Notes under the pieces: generated by a model | Seen by the model: only the letters and a program-made list of their open reading frames with translations | Database searches by the model: none | What the model was told of the DNA's origin: nothing | Position numbers and translations under genes: made by a program | Assembly: GCA_030549205.1 (NCBI GenBank) | Contig: JAUKTV010000008.1 | Coordinates: 1,116,001 to 1,180,000, forward strand | Direction of reading: 5' to 3' | Length of the DNA: 64,000 nt | Source: Apiosordaria backusii | Taxonomy: Eukaryota > Ascomycota > Sordariomycetes > Sordariales > Lasiosphaeriaceae | Shown here: positions 1-12,168 of the stretch, in pieces | Numbering within the stretch: position 1 is the first letter of the stretch | How the letters are laid out: every line of letters begins with the position of its first letter

Positions 1-647
1 TGTGTGTTCAGATCCACTAGCGCCACCTTCTCGTCACAATATCGGCACGACACCTCGCGATGCATGCAGGTGCTAGCGGGCTCTTGAACATGGCGGCGGG
101 CAATTCTCTTTTTGCATTTGGAGTCCGGGCAGCGCACCATGGTGTACTCGCAGCGGCGCTCATAATGGGCGTCGAGATGCTCCCGGGAGCAGACGTGATC
201 GCATCCCTTGTTTGGGCATTTGACTTTGAGGCGATCGAGTTGATCTTTAATGATCAGTGGTGGGCGGTGGTAGTCGCGCGTCTTTGTGAGCGGCTGGCGG
301 TCGATGGGACATGTTGGCTGGATGTCAAGGGCTCGATTGATGCACCATGCGCAGAATGTATGACCGCATGTCGTGGTGACGGGGGAATGAAAGGGTGTTT
401 TGCACACTGGGCACAGTAGTGTTTCGTCTACGGTGTCGAGGTACTCGAGGATCTGGTAGTCTATTTCGAGAAGCGCAGGGTCCTCTTGTGACGTCGGAGC
501 AGCTGTGTTGGCAGCTTCGGGCGAGGAAGGCTGCACGAGGCTGGAGTTTGTTGGAGGTGGGGTTGCCGTCGCTAGAATCGAGGCAATCCTCGAGGGCTCT
601 GACTGAGGTGGCAGCAAGCCTTCCTCAGGGGTGTTGGGTGGAGGCAT
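1..647 (-). CDS. RING finger / TRAF-type zinc finger protein, 5' part
   Basis: The frame runs open from an ATG at 647 to the left window edge (about 215 residues), so the 3' part is missing. After a disordered Pro/Ser/Thr-rich stretch of about 75 residues comes a C3HC4-type RING at about 79-120: CPVC, then CGHTFCAWC, then CPID. It is followed by further Cys/His pairs (KCPNKGCDHVC, HYERRCEY, RCPDSKC, CRYC) spaced like TRAF-type zinc fingers at about 145-215. RING proteins of this type are usually E3 ubiquitin ligases or adaptors; the substrate is unknown. No intron is seen in the visible part. The domain call is firm because the Cys/His spacing is complete; the function is inferred from the family. 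Confidence 0.85.
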   Translation of the reverse strand, partial: MPPPNTPEEGLLPPQSEPSRIASILATATPPPTNSSLVQPSSPEAANTAAPTSQEDPALLEIDYQILEYLDTVDETLLCPVCKTPFHSPVTTTCGHTFCAWCINRALDIQPTCPIDRQPLTKTRDYHRPPLIIKDQLDRLKVKCPNKGCDHVCSREHLDAHYERRCEYTMVRCPDSKCKKRIARRHVQEPASTCMHREVSCRYCDEKVALVDLNT

Positions 648-2709
648 TGTTTCTGGTGGTTATTGACTGTGATCGGGGTTCCGGTGGTGCATGACGCCCC
701 GAGTTCTGTCTCGAGGTCGCCAGGGATGTTCAGGGCCGGAAAAATTGAGATAAACTGTCTTGAAACAGGACGAAGAACGACAAGTCCTGTATTCTTGTAT
801 TCACAGTAGACCGACAATGGTAATAGATGCTGTTGATAGCGCGCGATTCAACCGCATCGCCGAGTAGAGGGAGGTGGCGGGAAGGTGCAGGTTGCGGCGC
901 AATGGAGGCTGCGGGTGGGAGTACATGTATGTACCAAAGCCGAGGGTCACCACCTATCATTGTGCCCCTAGTGTAGCTCCCATACGCCCCACTTTTACTA
1001 TAAGGCTGGTTTATGTCTCTTTCTTTCTGTCTCTTGCCTCCAATGCTTCGGCAAACCACAAGGCCTGACAACTCAAATGAGATTTATTGAGCCTCGTTAC
1101 TTCTGTGCTCTCATAAGGCCGTTGGCACTGCCAAACGCTGTGTGACATCGTCGTTGTGCACAAGGTCAAACAAAGAGTGGGGAGCTCTTGGTGGGCGACA
1201 ACGGAACCTTGAGGACTGGCCGTATCGATAAGTGGGATGGAGCAAGCTACCTTGGTATCACGATTTAGTGACATGTGACAGACATCTGGAGGCTGTCGAC
1301 AGCCTCAGGTAAAGAAGATATATTCTGGCACTTCATTCTAGTATGCCGTTTTCTCTCCGTGGAGCTACCTATGAACATCCGGGTTTCTACAACCGTGTAT
1401 CGTGCATAATGCCATTTTGGAAAGAGTTCACATAGGTAGGGTTAGGGTCCCAAGCTCGTGCCCCTCCTCCTCGTTACTGCTGCCAGCGGGGTTCTGATGT
1501 TGCAATCTCTTTCTCCATACAACTTCTCACTATATGCTGACGTGAGACGAGAGCCATACTGCACCATGCATACAACATTTACTAAGGGGACGCTATAACA
1601 AATGGTTTCGGTTGTTCGGTGTATTTTAATGAGTAGATCCCGTCTAGGCACTGCAGGGAGATCGTAAGTCATACTTCATACTGAGGGGCATCGGGTGTTC
1701 CTGTCACTAATCTCTCTGCAAATACAACAGGAGACACCACAGAATACCCCGCTTCCCAATCTCACAGCTCCAATCAAGCATGAGTGAAAATCCCGTACAG
1801 CTGTGCCATCCGGAGACACACCAAGGCCCCGGAGACACAGGTCAACTTCCAGGCAACTTGTGAGGCTGCGATGTCCTCTGCCCAACACTGCCAAGAATAC
1901 GACCTTGTCAAGCGGCTCCTCAGAACGCCCCCAACTTCCACCTTGAACAACCATTCTTGTCTGACTGCGTGATTAAGTCGGCTCTATGCAGCACGGGAAG
2001 GATGACGACCGACATGTCTCGAGAAGACGGTGTGCCCTTGTCAACCTGTTATTGGATGTATTCCTGTTGGTCAGCCACTTACGAGACCAGCCAGGACAGC
2101 AACCGTGTGGCCCAGCAGCCTGATGGAAAGTGGTAACCAACCTTATTCGTGCTTCGAAGCTCGTCGTTGTATCCGTCCCTCAACCTGCTACAAACAGTCT
2201 TTCACTTGCAGATAGGACCCTTGTTTTCTTCTTCAGCCCTGTCAACCCCGCCTACCTCTCTCCACACGATATGCCGACCAAACGTATAGTGCTCAGTTGT
2301 TGGACCCTCCTCCTGCAAGGTCGTAAACGCAACGACATGTATGGCTGCTGCCTTACAGCAAACAGCCAGCCAACCCAACTGCAACCGTTCTAGGCCTATG
2401 GAGATGTATGAGATGAGTGATGGCTAAGCTGAAGAGACACAAACGGTGCTAGTGCGTGTGTGTCCTGCAGCCTGAGAGCTCACCTCAGCTCTAGAACCCC
2501 TCCATGTCACTCTCCGCCGTCGTGGTCAGGTATAAGTGAGGTCTCTTTCCCACCATGTCCCTTTGGACTTTTCCCCTCTTCCTCTTCATAGGCCTCTCCT
2601 CGTCTTGGGTCTCTGCCCAAGATATCTCTTTACCTTCCCCTCAGATACATCTCTATCTGAGGTGCCTACCCACTCCTCTAAGGCAACCACCAACCCCCAG
2701 TTGCCCAAC
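648..2709. other. Intergenic region between RING gene and calpain
   Basis: About 2 kb between two divergently transcribed genes. Only short, overlapping, poorly biased reading frames are present, and I see no RNA gene or repeat. The last 200 bases before 2710 are pyrimidine-rich (CT runs), typical of fungal 5' leaders, and probably hold the calpain promoter and leader. Confidence 0.5.
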
Positions 2710-5707
2710 ATGTCCACTCCCGCCCCTCCTCTCCCTTCTACCTCAAAGAAGAACTACACCAAAGCCCCCAAGAGCTCATCCACGAGTTTTGGGACCGCTA
2801 CTTCACCAAGAAACCCGGGAAAGTCACCCGCATCTTCCCCCGCTCCCTTTATTCCTCCATCCTTCCCCTGTCTCTCGAAGACGGCCAACCCGCCCGCTCA
2901 GCCCGCAACGCAGCCGAGTCGTACGAGACCGCAGCAAAAGAGTGCCGGGAGAAAGTCCAGCGCATCATCAGAGAGTGCCACCGCACCAACGAAAAGTTCA
3001 CCGATCCCGACTTTGACATTGAGTGGGATCTGGATGACAACTGCCTGAACGGGCTGGTCCGTTTTGACTGGGACGACTACGACTGCTGCGATGACACGGG
3101 CAACGCTGTCAGTGCGGATCGGTTCAAGCGAAGCCTGGACACCTTGGTTGAGAGTAATGCTCTTGGGTCAAGTGGCACGGTTCCGCTTGATCCGGGCGTG
3201 GTGAGGGGGTACATCGCTGATGACCCCTGGGCTGCGCTTTTTGGAAGTTTTGCCACCAAGGGCGGCGGCCAGGGAGCTGCTGTCACTAAGGGGTCTGCTG
3301 CTGGGCAAAGTGGTCAAGGACAGGCTCAACAGCAGCAAGCCGCGCAAAAGGGGGTTCTTCCCCATGGGAAGAATGCTCCCAGGCATCACATCGACCCCCG
3401 CAGCGGCAACAAGAGCACCAAGTCCAAAAACGGGGTCAAAGCGGGCGAGTGGTATAATCCTGGGAGTAAACACCGCCTTGATTGGATCTTTTCTTCTCCT
3501 CAGTGGACCATCGACGGGTATTCCTCTTCTGATATCAAGCAGGGGTCAAATGGGGACTGCTGGTGGCTTGCTGCCGTTGCTACCATTACCCACCGGAAGG
3601 ACCTAATGGAGAAGGTGTGCGTTATTCGTGATGAGGAAGTCGGGGTGTACGGGTTTGTGTTTTACAGAGACGGGGAGTGGATCAGTACCGTGGTGGACGA
3701 TAACTTGTATCTGAAATATCCCGACTTTGACTACTATGGGGATAGGTATGATTCCACGGGGAAGCTGGCGAGGGAGTATCGCAAGCGGTATCAGACCGGA
3801 AGTGAAGCGCTCTATTTTGCGCAGTGCGAGGACCAGAACGAGACGTGGCTGCCGATTTTGGAGAAGGCGTATGCGAAGGTGCATGGGGATTATGAAGCTA
3901 TTAGTGGGGGGTGGAGCGGGGAGGCGGTGGAGGATATGACGGGTGGTGTGACCACCACTGTTGCGTCTAATCGAGTGCTCAAGAAGGATAAGTTGTGGAA
4001 GGAGCTGGTGAATGCCGATGGGGAGTTTGTTTTTGCGCTGTCGGCGATTGGGACCGGGTGGGATTCTTATAAAGGGGGTTGGCGCTGGGACATGCGTATT
4101 CCATCTTAAAGGCTACGGAGGAGGTGGATGAGGATGGGAAGAAGGTTAGGTTGGTGAAAATCAGGAACCCGTGGGGGCAGAGGAGCAGTGATGGGATTGG
4201 GGAGTGGAATGGGCCTTGGAGTGATGGGAGCAAGGAGTGGACGCCGTATTGGTTCAAGAAGCTGAATCACACTTTTGGGGATGATGGGGTTTTTTGGATG
4301 AGTTATTCTGATATGCTGGAGACGTTTTTGTTCATTCACCGGACGAGGCTGTTTGATGAGAAGTGGACGGTGGTGCAGCAGTGGACGAGTGTGTCAGTTG
4401 GGTGGGTGGCGGGGTATTTGAATCAAAAGTTTGTGATTGAGGTGAAGAAGGCGGGGACGGTGGTGGTGGTGCTGGCGCAGCTGGATGAGAGGTATTTTCA
4501 GGGGTTTGAGGGGCAGTATGATTTTAGTTTGCACTTTTTGCTGCAGAGGGAGGGGGTGACGGATGAGCATATTTGCAGGGTGAGGCCGGTGCATCAGTGG
4601 GAGAATCGGTCGGTGAGTTGTGAGGTTGATTTGGAGCCGGGGAGGTATGAGGTTTTGCCGAAGGTTACGGCGGAGAGGGTGGATTGGTTTGGGAGGGAGC
4701 AGGTGGAGGATGTTGTTAAGAAGTGGTATGTTTTTTTTTTTTTTTTTTTTACATCTCATCACCACCTTTCCCATCTCACATTACTTTACTAACACATGTT
4801 GTAAAATAGGGCCGACAAAAACCCAGCTAAACTCCGCCAGGTGGGCATGCAGTACGACCTCGCCCACGCAAAAGGTGGCATCCCCGACGAGGACGACATT
4901 ATCGTCAAGAAGAAAGAACAAGCCAAGAAGAAGGAGGAGGATAAGAAACGAAAAGAAAAGGAGAAAGCCAAGCGCAAGAAGGAGAGGGAGAGGGCCAAGA
5001 AGAGGAAGGAGAAGGAAAAGGCCAAGAAGGAGAAGGCGGCTGCTGCTGAGGTTACTGTCAAGGTCCCCGAGGGGGGTGAGACGACGGTGAATGTCAAGTC
5101 TTCTTCTGCTGAGAAGAAGGATGATGGCGAGAAGAAGGAAGAGGAGGAGAAGTTTGAGGATGCAGTTGAGAAGAAGGAAGACACTGCCGCCCCTGCAAAG
5201 GAAGAAGAGAAGAAGACTGAGTCTGCTCCCAAGGGGCTTGCTACTGGCTCTGGGACTTCACCTGCTGCGCCCCCTAAGGAGGGCCAGAAAGAGGAGAAGA
5301 AGGAGGGTGACAAGAAGGAGGAGACGACGCTTGCTATTAGACCTGCTCCTGGCTCTAATGCTCCTGCTGGTGGTGAGGAGAAGAAAGATGACGGCAAGCC
5401 CGCTGAGGAGAAGAAACCCAAAGAAGAGGATGACGATGACTCTGACTCTGACTATGAGTCCGAAACTGACGAGGAGGAAGAGAGAGAAAAGGAAGAGGAG
5501 GAGAAGCGCCAGAAGGAAGAGGAAGAAGCTCGCAAGCTGGCCGAGGATGAGGAGTCCCCCAAGATTCCCTGGAACGCGGTTGCTGTGCTGGGACTGAGGG
5601 TATATGCTCAGGACTCGGGGGTGACGGTGCACTTGGCCAAGACGGGGAGTGATGAGGAGGGGGCGAGTTTGGTTATTGATAATAAGGCGGTTGGGGCTAC
5701 TATGTAG
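2710..5707 (+). CDS. Calpain-family cysteine protease (frame broken by short homopolymers)
   Basis: Cytosolic Ca2+-type papain-fold protease (family C2). The catalytic triad is visible: Cys in NGDCWW (about residue 284), His in LGHAYS (about 462) and Asn in IRNPWG (about 487). A calpain beta-sandwich-like segment follows, then a long Lys/Glu-rich charged tail (4890-5550) and a short conserved C-terminus. One intron, 4726-4809 (GTATGT donor, CTAAC branch, TAG acceptor), contains a run of 20 T. The frame is interrupted at 4074-4078 (GGGGG), just before the His motif, with both halves fully open. The N-terminus also needs a shift at 2765-2769 (CCCCC) to join the ATG at 2710 to the conserved frame, whose upstream stop is at 2679. 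One added base at each site gives about 971 residues. A short upstream exon (ATG 2504, donor at 2530, acceptor at 2764) is an alternative start. Catalytic residues are intact, so assembly error is more likely than loss of function. Confidence 0.85.
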
Positions 5708-6169
5708 ATGTTGGTGTAGGTAAAGAGGTGGTGGGACGTGCTGGGCAATGGTATACGACTTGGTGGATGTTATGTAGGTAGATATCGAATACACGCTCGA
5801 ATTCGTTGATCGCTGCATTCAGGACTCTTGGTCAATTGTTTAGTTATGATGCTTGCAAAATGTTCGTTGGGCCCTTCTTTGGCCGGTTTTATTCCCACTA
5901 AAGGCCTATTCATGATTTTGACAGGCGCGTTTTTATGACCACTAGGCCTTCTAAGAACCAGTACAGGTGTGCCAGCCAGTTTTTGAGATATGTCTCTATT
6001 CTCCTTATGGGGTATGGATGACCGACAAGACCAATACAAACATGTAAGTATCGAATAGCTAAGTAAGCAAGAGCAAATATCCCATGCAATATGACCACTG
6101 GTTCAGCCCCAATGTCCGCCTGGCTCAAGCATGTCATACCTAGTTAGCTCATGTCAGTCATATCATCAT
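5708..6169. other. Convergent intergenic region, calpain / ZIP4
   Basis: Tail-to-tail spacer of 462 bases holding the 3' ends of both genes. No gene, RNA or repeat was recognised. Confidence 0.5.
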
Positions 6170-9100
6170 TCATCCCAAATTCAACCTCTCATACTTTGCC
6201 CTCAACGTCCCCTCCAACCCCCCATCATCCTGACAATATCCCGCCAGCTTTATCGCCTTCATCGCCCACTCCCTCGACCTCTCCATCTCGTGGGCACTAT
6301 AGCAGTCAATAGCATGATTGAACGCCGTGGCAGCCATCCACTCAAGTTCTTCTTCTGGCCAGGCAGCCTGACTCTGTTGTTGCCACTCCCCTTGTCAGCA
6401 TCCCTTACACAATGCCAAGACAGAAAAAAGGGGTAGGTAACATACCTCCCTCAACTCCCTCGCCTTCCCACATGCCTCCTCCAACAACTTCATCGCCAAC
6501 CCATCATCAACCGGCAACGTAGCCTGAAACAAACACCTCGTGTATTTCGCCAATTTCACCGCGTCAAACGCCTCGAGGACCCAAATTTCGTTGACGAGTT
6601 TGCGCATTGTTGAGTAGAGTACTGTTTTCCCTTAGTTAGTACATTCAAGAGGCAAAGTGAGAGGGAGAGAAATACCCTGCCCCGGCGCCCTCGCCCTCAA
6701 CAGACTATCCGCCATAGCCTGAAAGGCAGTCACACTCCTGCATCCCACCGCCCTCTGCACAATGCCCCCCAAATCATCCCACGCCTCCAGCACAACCGCC
6801 GCTTCAAAGTCAAACGTTAGCAGCGTCGCATGTTTCCTCAGCATGTCCTCCCTCGAGTGTTCGTCCAGTTGCGGCAACAGCTCTGGGAGGTCGGTATCAA
6901 ATGCCAATACGTGCTCTCGCATAGACGTGTACTCTTCGAGTTGTTTAGCGACGTTATCCTCTGCTCTTGCTAGGGAGACCAATGCTGAGGAGATGATGAA
7001 GCGAGAGAATAGCATTTTGAGGGCTATCTCGACAACATGGGAGCTTCCCATATCGGAGGGAAAGTAGCCTATGATCTTGACGCATGACGTGAGCATCCTG
7101 ACTATGTATCGCAAGTCCCAGGTCGTAGTGTTTTTGAGGGCGAGGTTGTACGAGTTGCGACTGAACCATTCGAGCTCATCGATTGTGAAGAGCTTGCGTC
7201 TCGAATTTTCTTTCTTTTGCTTTTCAAGGGCAATGACAACTATTGTGGTCAGTTAACGGGCAAAGATAAGCACTTCAGGGGCGATCGACTCACCAGCGCC
7301 AAACATATCGCAAAGGTCCTCGACCACCCCATTCTCATCAGCGTCTGCTCTGTCGACTAACATGTTCAACAGCCGAATTGTACATCTAAATAGTGCTGGC
7401 AGATGTATCGGATTTGGTTCCTTGTACTCGTATTTATCCTGCAGCTTTTTGAGGGCGGCAATGGCACAGGTAACATCACCGGCCTTTTGAGACTCTGCAA
7501 TACAGGCCCCAAGAAAATCAACATGCTCTGGTGTCTGGCTGATCGTTTCGAGGCATTTCACTGCCAATTCTCGGTCTTCGGTCCGTATGGCGACCTTGAA
7601 GGCTAGATACGCCGTCATCGGTTCTTTCCAACTTGAAGGAGACATATCGTTGATGACTCTTGTTGCAGTCTCCATGCTGTTCCGAGCGAGTGCACAAAGA
7701 AGAAGCTTTCTTTTGTTTTTTTGTGAGCTAATTTCCGTCTGCTTTATGATGATGAATTCCACTCACCTTTCCAGCTTCGCCTTATTTCCAGGACCGCATT
7801 TCTCAAAGATGGGAGCCAGTGCCAGTTGACACCAAGCCTCCGCAAGCGCGTACTCCCCCTGAGTATACGACAACTCCAGCTTCTTCCACAACAGCTACAA
7901 AGTTCATCAGCAAACACCCCTTTACTCCTGAATTGCCCCAGGGAAAAACTCACCGCCTGAGCAGCAACCGCCGCCTCGGCACTCACAGCCCTAGTAATAT
8001 TCCCAAACAACTCCCCCAACCCCCTCACCGTATCCGTCGAATCCCTCTGCTGCGTCATCATCCACATCCTCGTCACCAACGCCTTCTCCATGAACTCCTG
8101 ACCACCATTCCCAACCGTCCTCAAGACCAAAATAAAATCATCCAGCACCGCACACCCCGCCCCGGGACTTTTCTCATGCAACTTCCTGATATGATGGACA
8201 ATCAACTTGAACTCCGCTCCCCCCTTTTTCTTCCCATCGAAATTCCTTATTAGATGCCTCAGCACATCCGCATAACCCTCCTCATCAAACACCTCCGCCT
8301 GAGGCATCTTGTGCAGCACCTCCAGCTTCAGCAAACTCACCACCATCTTATTCCCCATCTCCACCTCCAAAAAGTCGACATAATTCTTTGCCTTGTTGTG
8401 ATCCTCCTCGGTCCCTGTCCCCAACAGAGCACTGACTAGCCCCTGTAGAATCGCCAACCTCAATTCCACCCCTTCTCGAGTGAGTTGATCAATCCCCAAT
8501 CCATTCACCACCTCATTCGCCCTCTCCAACCACTTCACTGCAATCTTGTAGTCCTGCTTCCCACTGAGACTCTTCCCAATTTCGTACAGCACATCCGCCA
8601 ATCTCTCCGTATAATCCCTCGTTAGAAAACTTCGGAGACGTTCAGCCTTGGTGTACATATGCTCAGCAACATCCAGCCTCCCCTCTACCCAGGCCAGTGC
8701 TGTCCGCCAGATGAAGTACTCCACTTCTAGACAGTTTGCTTCGTTGATCTCCTCTTCTGTCCAGCCTTCTTGTCCCAGGTCTTGCAAGTGAGTTTTATGA
8801 TCAGCAACAAGTTGTAGCGCATTTCCAGCCAGCTTTGTCTCCTTCTGCCCAACAAGGTCGCGTGTGATTTTGAGGCCAAGTTTGATGATGTCTACCAGGT
8901 CACTCCTCCTCTTTCTCTTTTTCTGCGAAGAGCGAGCAAACACCACCAGCCAGAATCCAAAACCTTTACCATAGAGAGAAAGTTTCTTCAGACGAGGGTT
9001 GATGGACTCAGGGGGGTGGATCGGGTCGTTGTAATCCCTCCATAATCTCGTGCATAAATTCCAAAGTTTGACGCCCACGCTGTCGATTTCGGTGTCCTCG

Positions 9101-9513
9101 GGAAGCTGCTGCTGCTGGTGGAGCTGCGTGGAAGGTTGAGGGCGTTGGCATAGCAGGTGGACTTTGTCAATGTGGGAAGAGATTTCCTCTAGGAGGGAGT
9201 CGATGGCGGGGATATCATCCGGTGAAGAGAGTACGGAGAGGAGCTTGGTGGCAAACTCGAGGCAGGGTGTGATTCGCTTGTCAGGTTTGGAAGAATGTGT
9301 CATTGAAGTGGTGGGCTCTGTCATTGGGGTATGAACTTGTGGCTGCTGCCGCCGCGGTGGTAGAAGGGATCGAGGAGGAGGTGACGAGAAGGGTGGGGGA
9401 GAAAGCCTCGAGCGGGTACCTGTCCCTGTTCCCGGGACTGCCTTTGTCGGTGGAAGGGGCTTGGAGGGGAGCCTTCTGTTGTGACTGGTGAGGGTGGATC
9501 GGAGCGGCGGCAT
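6170..9513 (-). CDS. Meiosis protein SPO22/ZIP4 homologue
   Basis: Large TPR-like protein of about 1,015 residues matching the SPO22/ZIP4 family, which in yeast is a synapsis-initiation (ZMM) factor promoting crossovers on meiotic chromosomes. Exons: 9513-7954, 7894-7767, 7709-7294, 7239-6676, 6621-6446, 6373-6170. All introns are 54-72 nt with GTGAGT/GTAT donors and CTGAC/CTAAC branch points, and the spliced length divides by three. Supporting family features are the SPO22-type helical core (about 190-500), the AEAWCQLALAPIF segment and the KLLLCAL helix after it. The first 110 residues are Pro/Ser/Thr-rich and poorly conserved. The ATG at 9513 was chosen over one 42 codons upstream because the extension looks like leader. 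It lies head-to-tail downstream of ERT1. Meiotic role is inferred from the family. Confidence 0.88.
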
Positions 9514-9974
9514 CGTGATCTTGACCGTGTCATCAGGGGATGTTAGAAAGAACCAGTTCACAAAGAGATAACGGACACCGAAGGGACAGGAAATGCTGGG
9601 TTTGGTTCTGCCTGATGGGCACGTGGACAAACATGACAAAATTGCCGCCCCTCACTCTTCCATCCAGCGGAAGGTGCGATCCAGGAGTACCTTCTTTAAT
9701 CCTCATTCAACCATCAACCCTATCCCTTATATAAACCTAACCAATGTCTTCTTCTAATCACTCGTTCTTTTTGTTTTCTGATTTATATTCAAGGAAAAGA
9801 CGGCTCTAGGGATCCACGTGTGTAGATGGTCTTTGTTTTTGCAATGCCCCAAATATCCCATTATGTTCCGTATTCTAGCACCATCTTAATGCATGCCCTA
9901 TCGGGCGGGTATGTAATAATAAACGACGCTCTGATTCCGTATTTCTGCTCGTCCACCACTTGCTGGCATCAATG
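9514..9974. other. ZIP4 upstream region
   Basis: 461 bases between the ZIP4 start and the ERT1 stop, both on the minus strand, so this holds the ZIP4 promoter and the ERT1 3' end. Confidence 0.5.
9727..9736 (-). promoter_or_regulatory. Possible TATA element of ZIP4
   Basis: The minus strand reads TTTATATAAG about 215 bases upstream of the ZIP4 ATG. Position and sequence fit a TATA box with a long leader; no transcript data support it. Confidence 0.3.
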
Positions 9975-12168
9975 TTAGGGATCGTGGGGAATGAAGTTTC
10001 CAATGATCAAGCCCGGCCTGGAAAGTGTCAGCAATGGTGCGACTGGAAAGATGATAAGGTGTCTACATACACTTGGGCGTTGTCCTTCTTTATCCTGAAG
10101 GAAAAGCAGCAGTTCACCACCTGTTTCGACGAGTCATCGGGGCTCTTGAGTGTGCAGGCCGTCAAAAGAGTGTCATGTTGTGGGTCGAACGCTATGGTCC
10201 CAAACTCTTCCCAGTACCGCACGACCGAGTCTTCTGTCAGAATCTCGTGGAGAGAGATTTTGCCCTATTGATCGAATTAGCGACATGGTTAACTCTCGGT
10301 AACCGGCACCAAACGTACGCCCCTGAGGTCTTCCACTGGCACCTTGATGAGCTCGGCCATTTCCTTGTTGCCCCTAAAGATCTCTCCTGTTCGACGCCAG
10401 CAGCACGCTGGGACAGCCATACTGGCAAACACACGGTCGTACTCCATCAGGAAGCTCTCTATTTGCATCTCATTCATGATCAAAAACATGTCGTCCCGGC
10501 CCTGCATCTTTTCGCGAAACTTGGGCCGGAAACGATCGAGCTGTCGGATGATCTTTTGTTTCGACACCGGAGCGACGTGGCCGTTGAGGTACGTTTGAAG
10601 ACGGGCATACCCCTTGATGTAGTCAAAGGGTTTCAGAAGCCCAGCCTCGACTTTGGCATTCAGAACTTGGATCATTCGCTCATCTGGGTCGGCATTGCCG
10701 CTGGGATCGGCCGCTTGGAGGTAGTATTCACGCGTTTTGTCTTTGGAAACTGCAGCCGTCTGCTCCGCGGTGGCCGGTGGCAGAGAAGCCCCGGGAGCCG
10801 TGCTCGGAGGCGGCATGCTGTTGCTGCTGGCAAAGCCCGGAACTGTGCGGCCCTGATTTTGACCATCGGGCGCAGTTAAGGGGTCCTCAAATATGTTGGC
10901 CCGCAGATAGTTGTTCAGGACATCGAACTCACTCGACACCTCATGCGGAACCATAAAGTTGGGGTGATAGCTGTGCATGTCGTGATAGTGGCTTTGGGAG
11001 GCTAACCAAGAGTCAGGGAGACCACCGACTGCGAGAGGGTTTTCAGCTCCAGTGTAAGGAACAGATTGGGAAGGATTTTCAGGCACCTACATTGGTTCAT
11101 ACTGCTCCCCAGCGCGCTGCTTTGGATGCCGGACACCGCCGTGGGTTGCACGAGCTGTAGCTGATTACTCTGCCCTAGCGCAGCAGCAGCATCAAAGGCG
11201 GTACTCGCGGCTGGTCCTGTTCCGGAGCCCAGGTTCGCATCGAACGGGGGCAGTCTCAAGGCGTCCGCCGCAGTCTGGTTCATGCTGCCGTGGCCCAGGT
11301 CTGACTGAGACCCCGACCCGTGCGTAGTGGACGGGGCGACGACACTCTTGGACTTGTTGGACCCCTGGTCACGAGGCTCATCATGGCACAAGTGCCCAAT
11401 ATTGCGCTTAACACATCTTGTACATGGTCTCTCCTATTCACAACACGGCCTAGAGTCAGCAACTGCTCGAGCGCTGGGACCAATGGTTCGCCGTCCCTGT
11501 CCTGTCCCGTCCCGGCAGCAGCAAGCAGACGGGAAGACAGGGGGCGGGACGTCGGCCAGGCGGAAGGGGGTAGTGTACATACAAGATCGCACGTCATGTG
11601 CTGTAGACGAGGGTCGAAGCATCCTTGGTTAGCCACTGTAACAACTCGATACATGCATGATGTATCCGTATACGATATATGGTGTACGGTGTGGATGTGG
11701 GCAAGAGAGGTGAGGCCGTGCATGCGAGCGCGCTGCTGCAGGGGGGTTCTCCTCCACGGAAGCTCTCCGTGGGGGGCAGCTCCCCGGCCAGCAAGCCAGC
11801 TTCACTCAGAACAGAAAAAGAAAACAGGACCGGTGTGGTGGCTGGAGACAGGGGTGCAGTGTCCGGCGCACTGGGATCAATGACTTACAGATCGACGGCA
11901 GTAGAGGCAGGCTGTGGCAGGTGGTGTCAGCATACGAAGGCCATTCCGGAGACCGAAGTCCTCCTGGGTCCGGAGGGTTGGTTGAGCAAGACTTACCATG
12001 ACTGACCTTGCGCCGCTTCTTGGAGGTCTGGTGGTGATTGTGGTGGTTGTGGTGGTGTTGGTCGTCTGTAGAAGGCGCATGGTGATCCTTGGGCGTGGTG
12101 TTGCTCCCGGACTTGGTGTCCTTGGTCTCATTCCCGGCGGTCCTCTCCATGGCTTCGGTTGCCGTCAT
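9975..12168 (-). CDS. ERT1: Zn2Cys6 transcription activator of gluconeogenesis, ERT1/AcuK type
   Basis: Nuclear zinc-cluster regulator of about 500 residues. In yeasts and Aspergillus this family activates gluconeogenic genes (PEP carboxykinase, fructose-1,6-bisphosphatase) on non-fermentable carbon. Exons: 12168-11997, 11911-11889, 11600-11583, 11433-11091, 11028-10319, 10264-10071, 10017-9975; every phase joins. The spliced zinc cluster is C-X2-C-X6-C-X5-C-X2-C-X8-C directly after a basic KKRRKVSH run, and it is spread over four exons including micro-exons of 23 and 18 nt. The central part has the family's HDMHSYHPN segment. The C-terminus holds a PAS-like domain (TGEIFRGNKEMAELI; ILTEDSVVRYWEEFGTIAF) and the terminal IIGNFIP motif. 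The start is fixed by an in-frame TAG two codons upstream. The N-terminus has a His/Asn-rich tract. Family assignment is strong; targets are inferred. Confidence 0.9.

Noticed and set aside
2555..3016. Frame starting with a signal-peptide-like MSLWTFPLFLFIGLSS
   Set aside because: It overlaps the conserved calpain frame in another phase, loses any family resemblance after about 25 residues, and calpains are cytosolic.
5091..5597. 168-codon Arg/Leu-rich frame
   Set aside because: Shifted shadow of the Lys/Glu-rich calpain tail; AAG/GAG repeats read as Arg in this phase.
10073..10879. 268-codon + strand frame
   Set aside because: Antisense shadow of the ERT1 regulator, whose exons, zinc cluster and PAS-like domain are clear on the minus strand.
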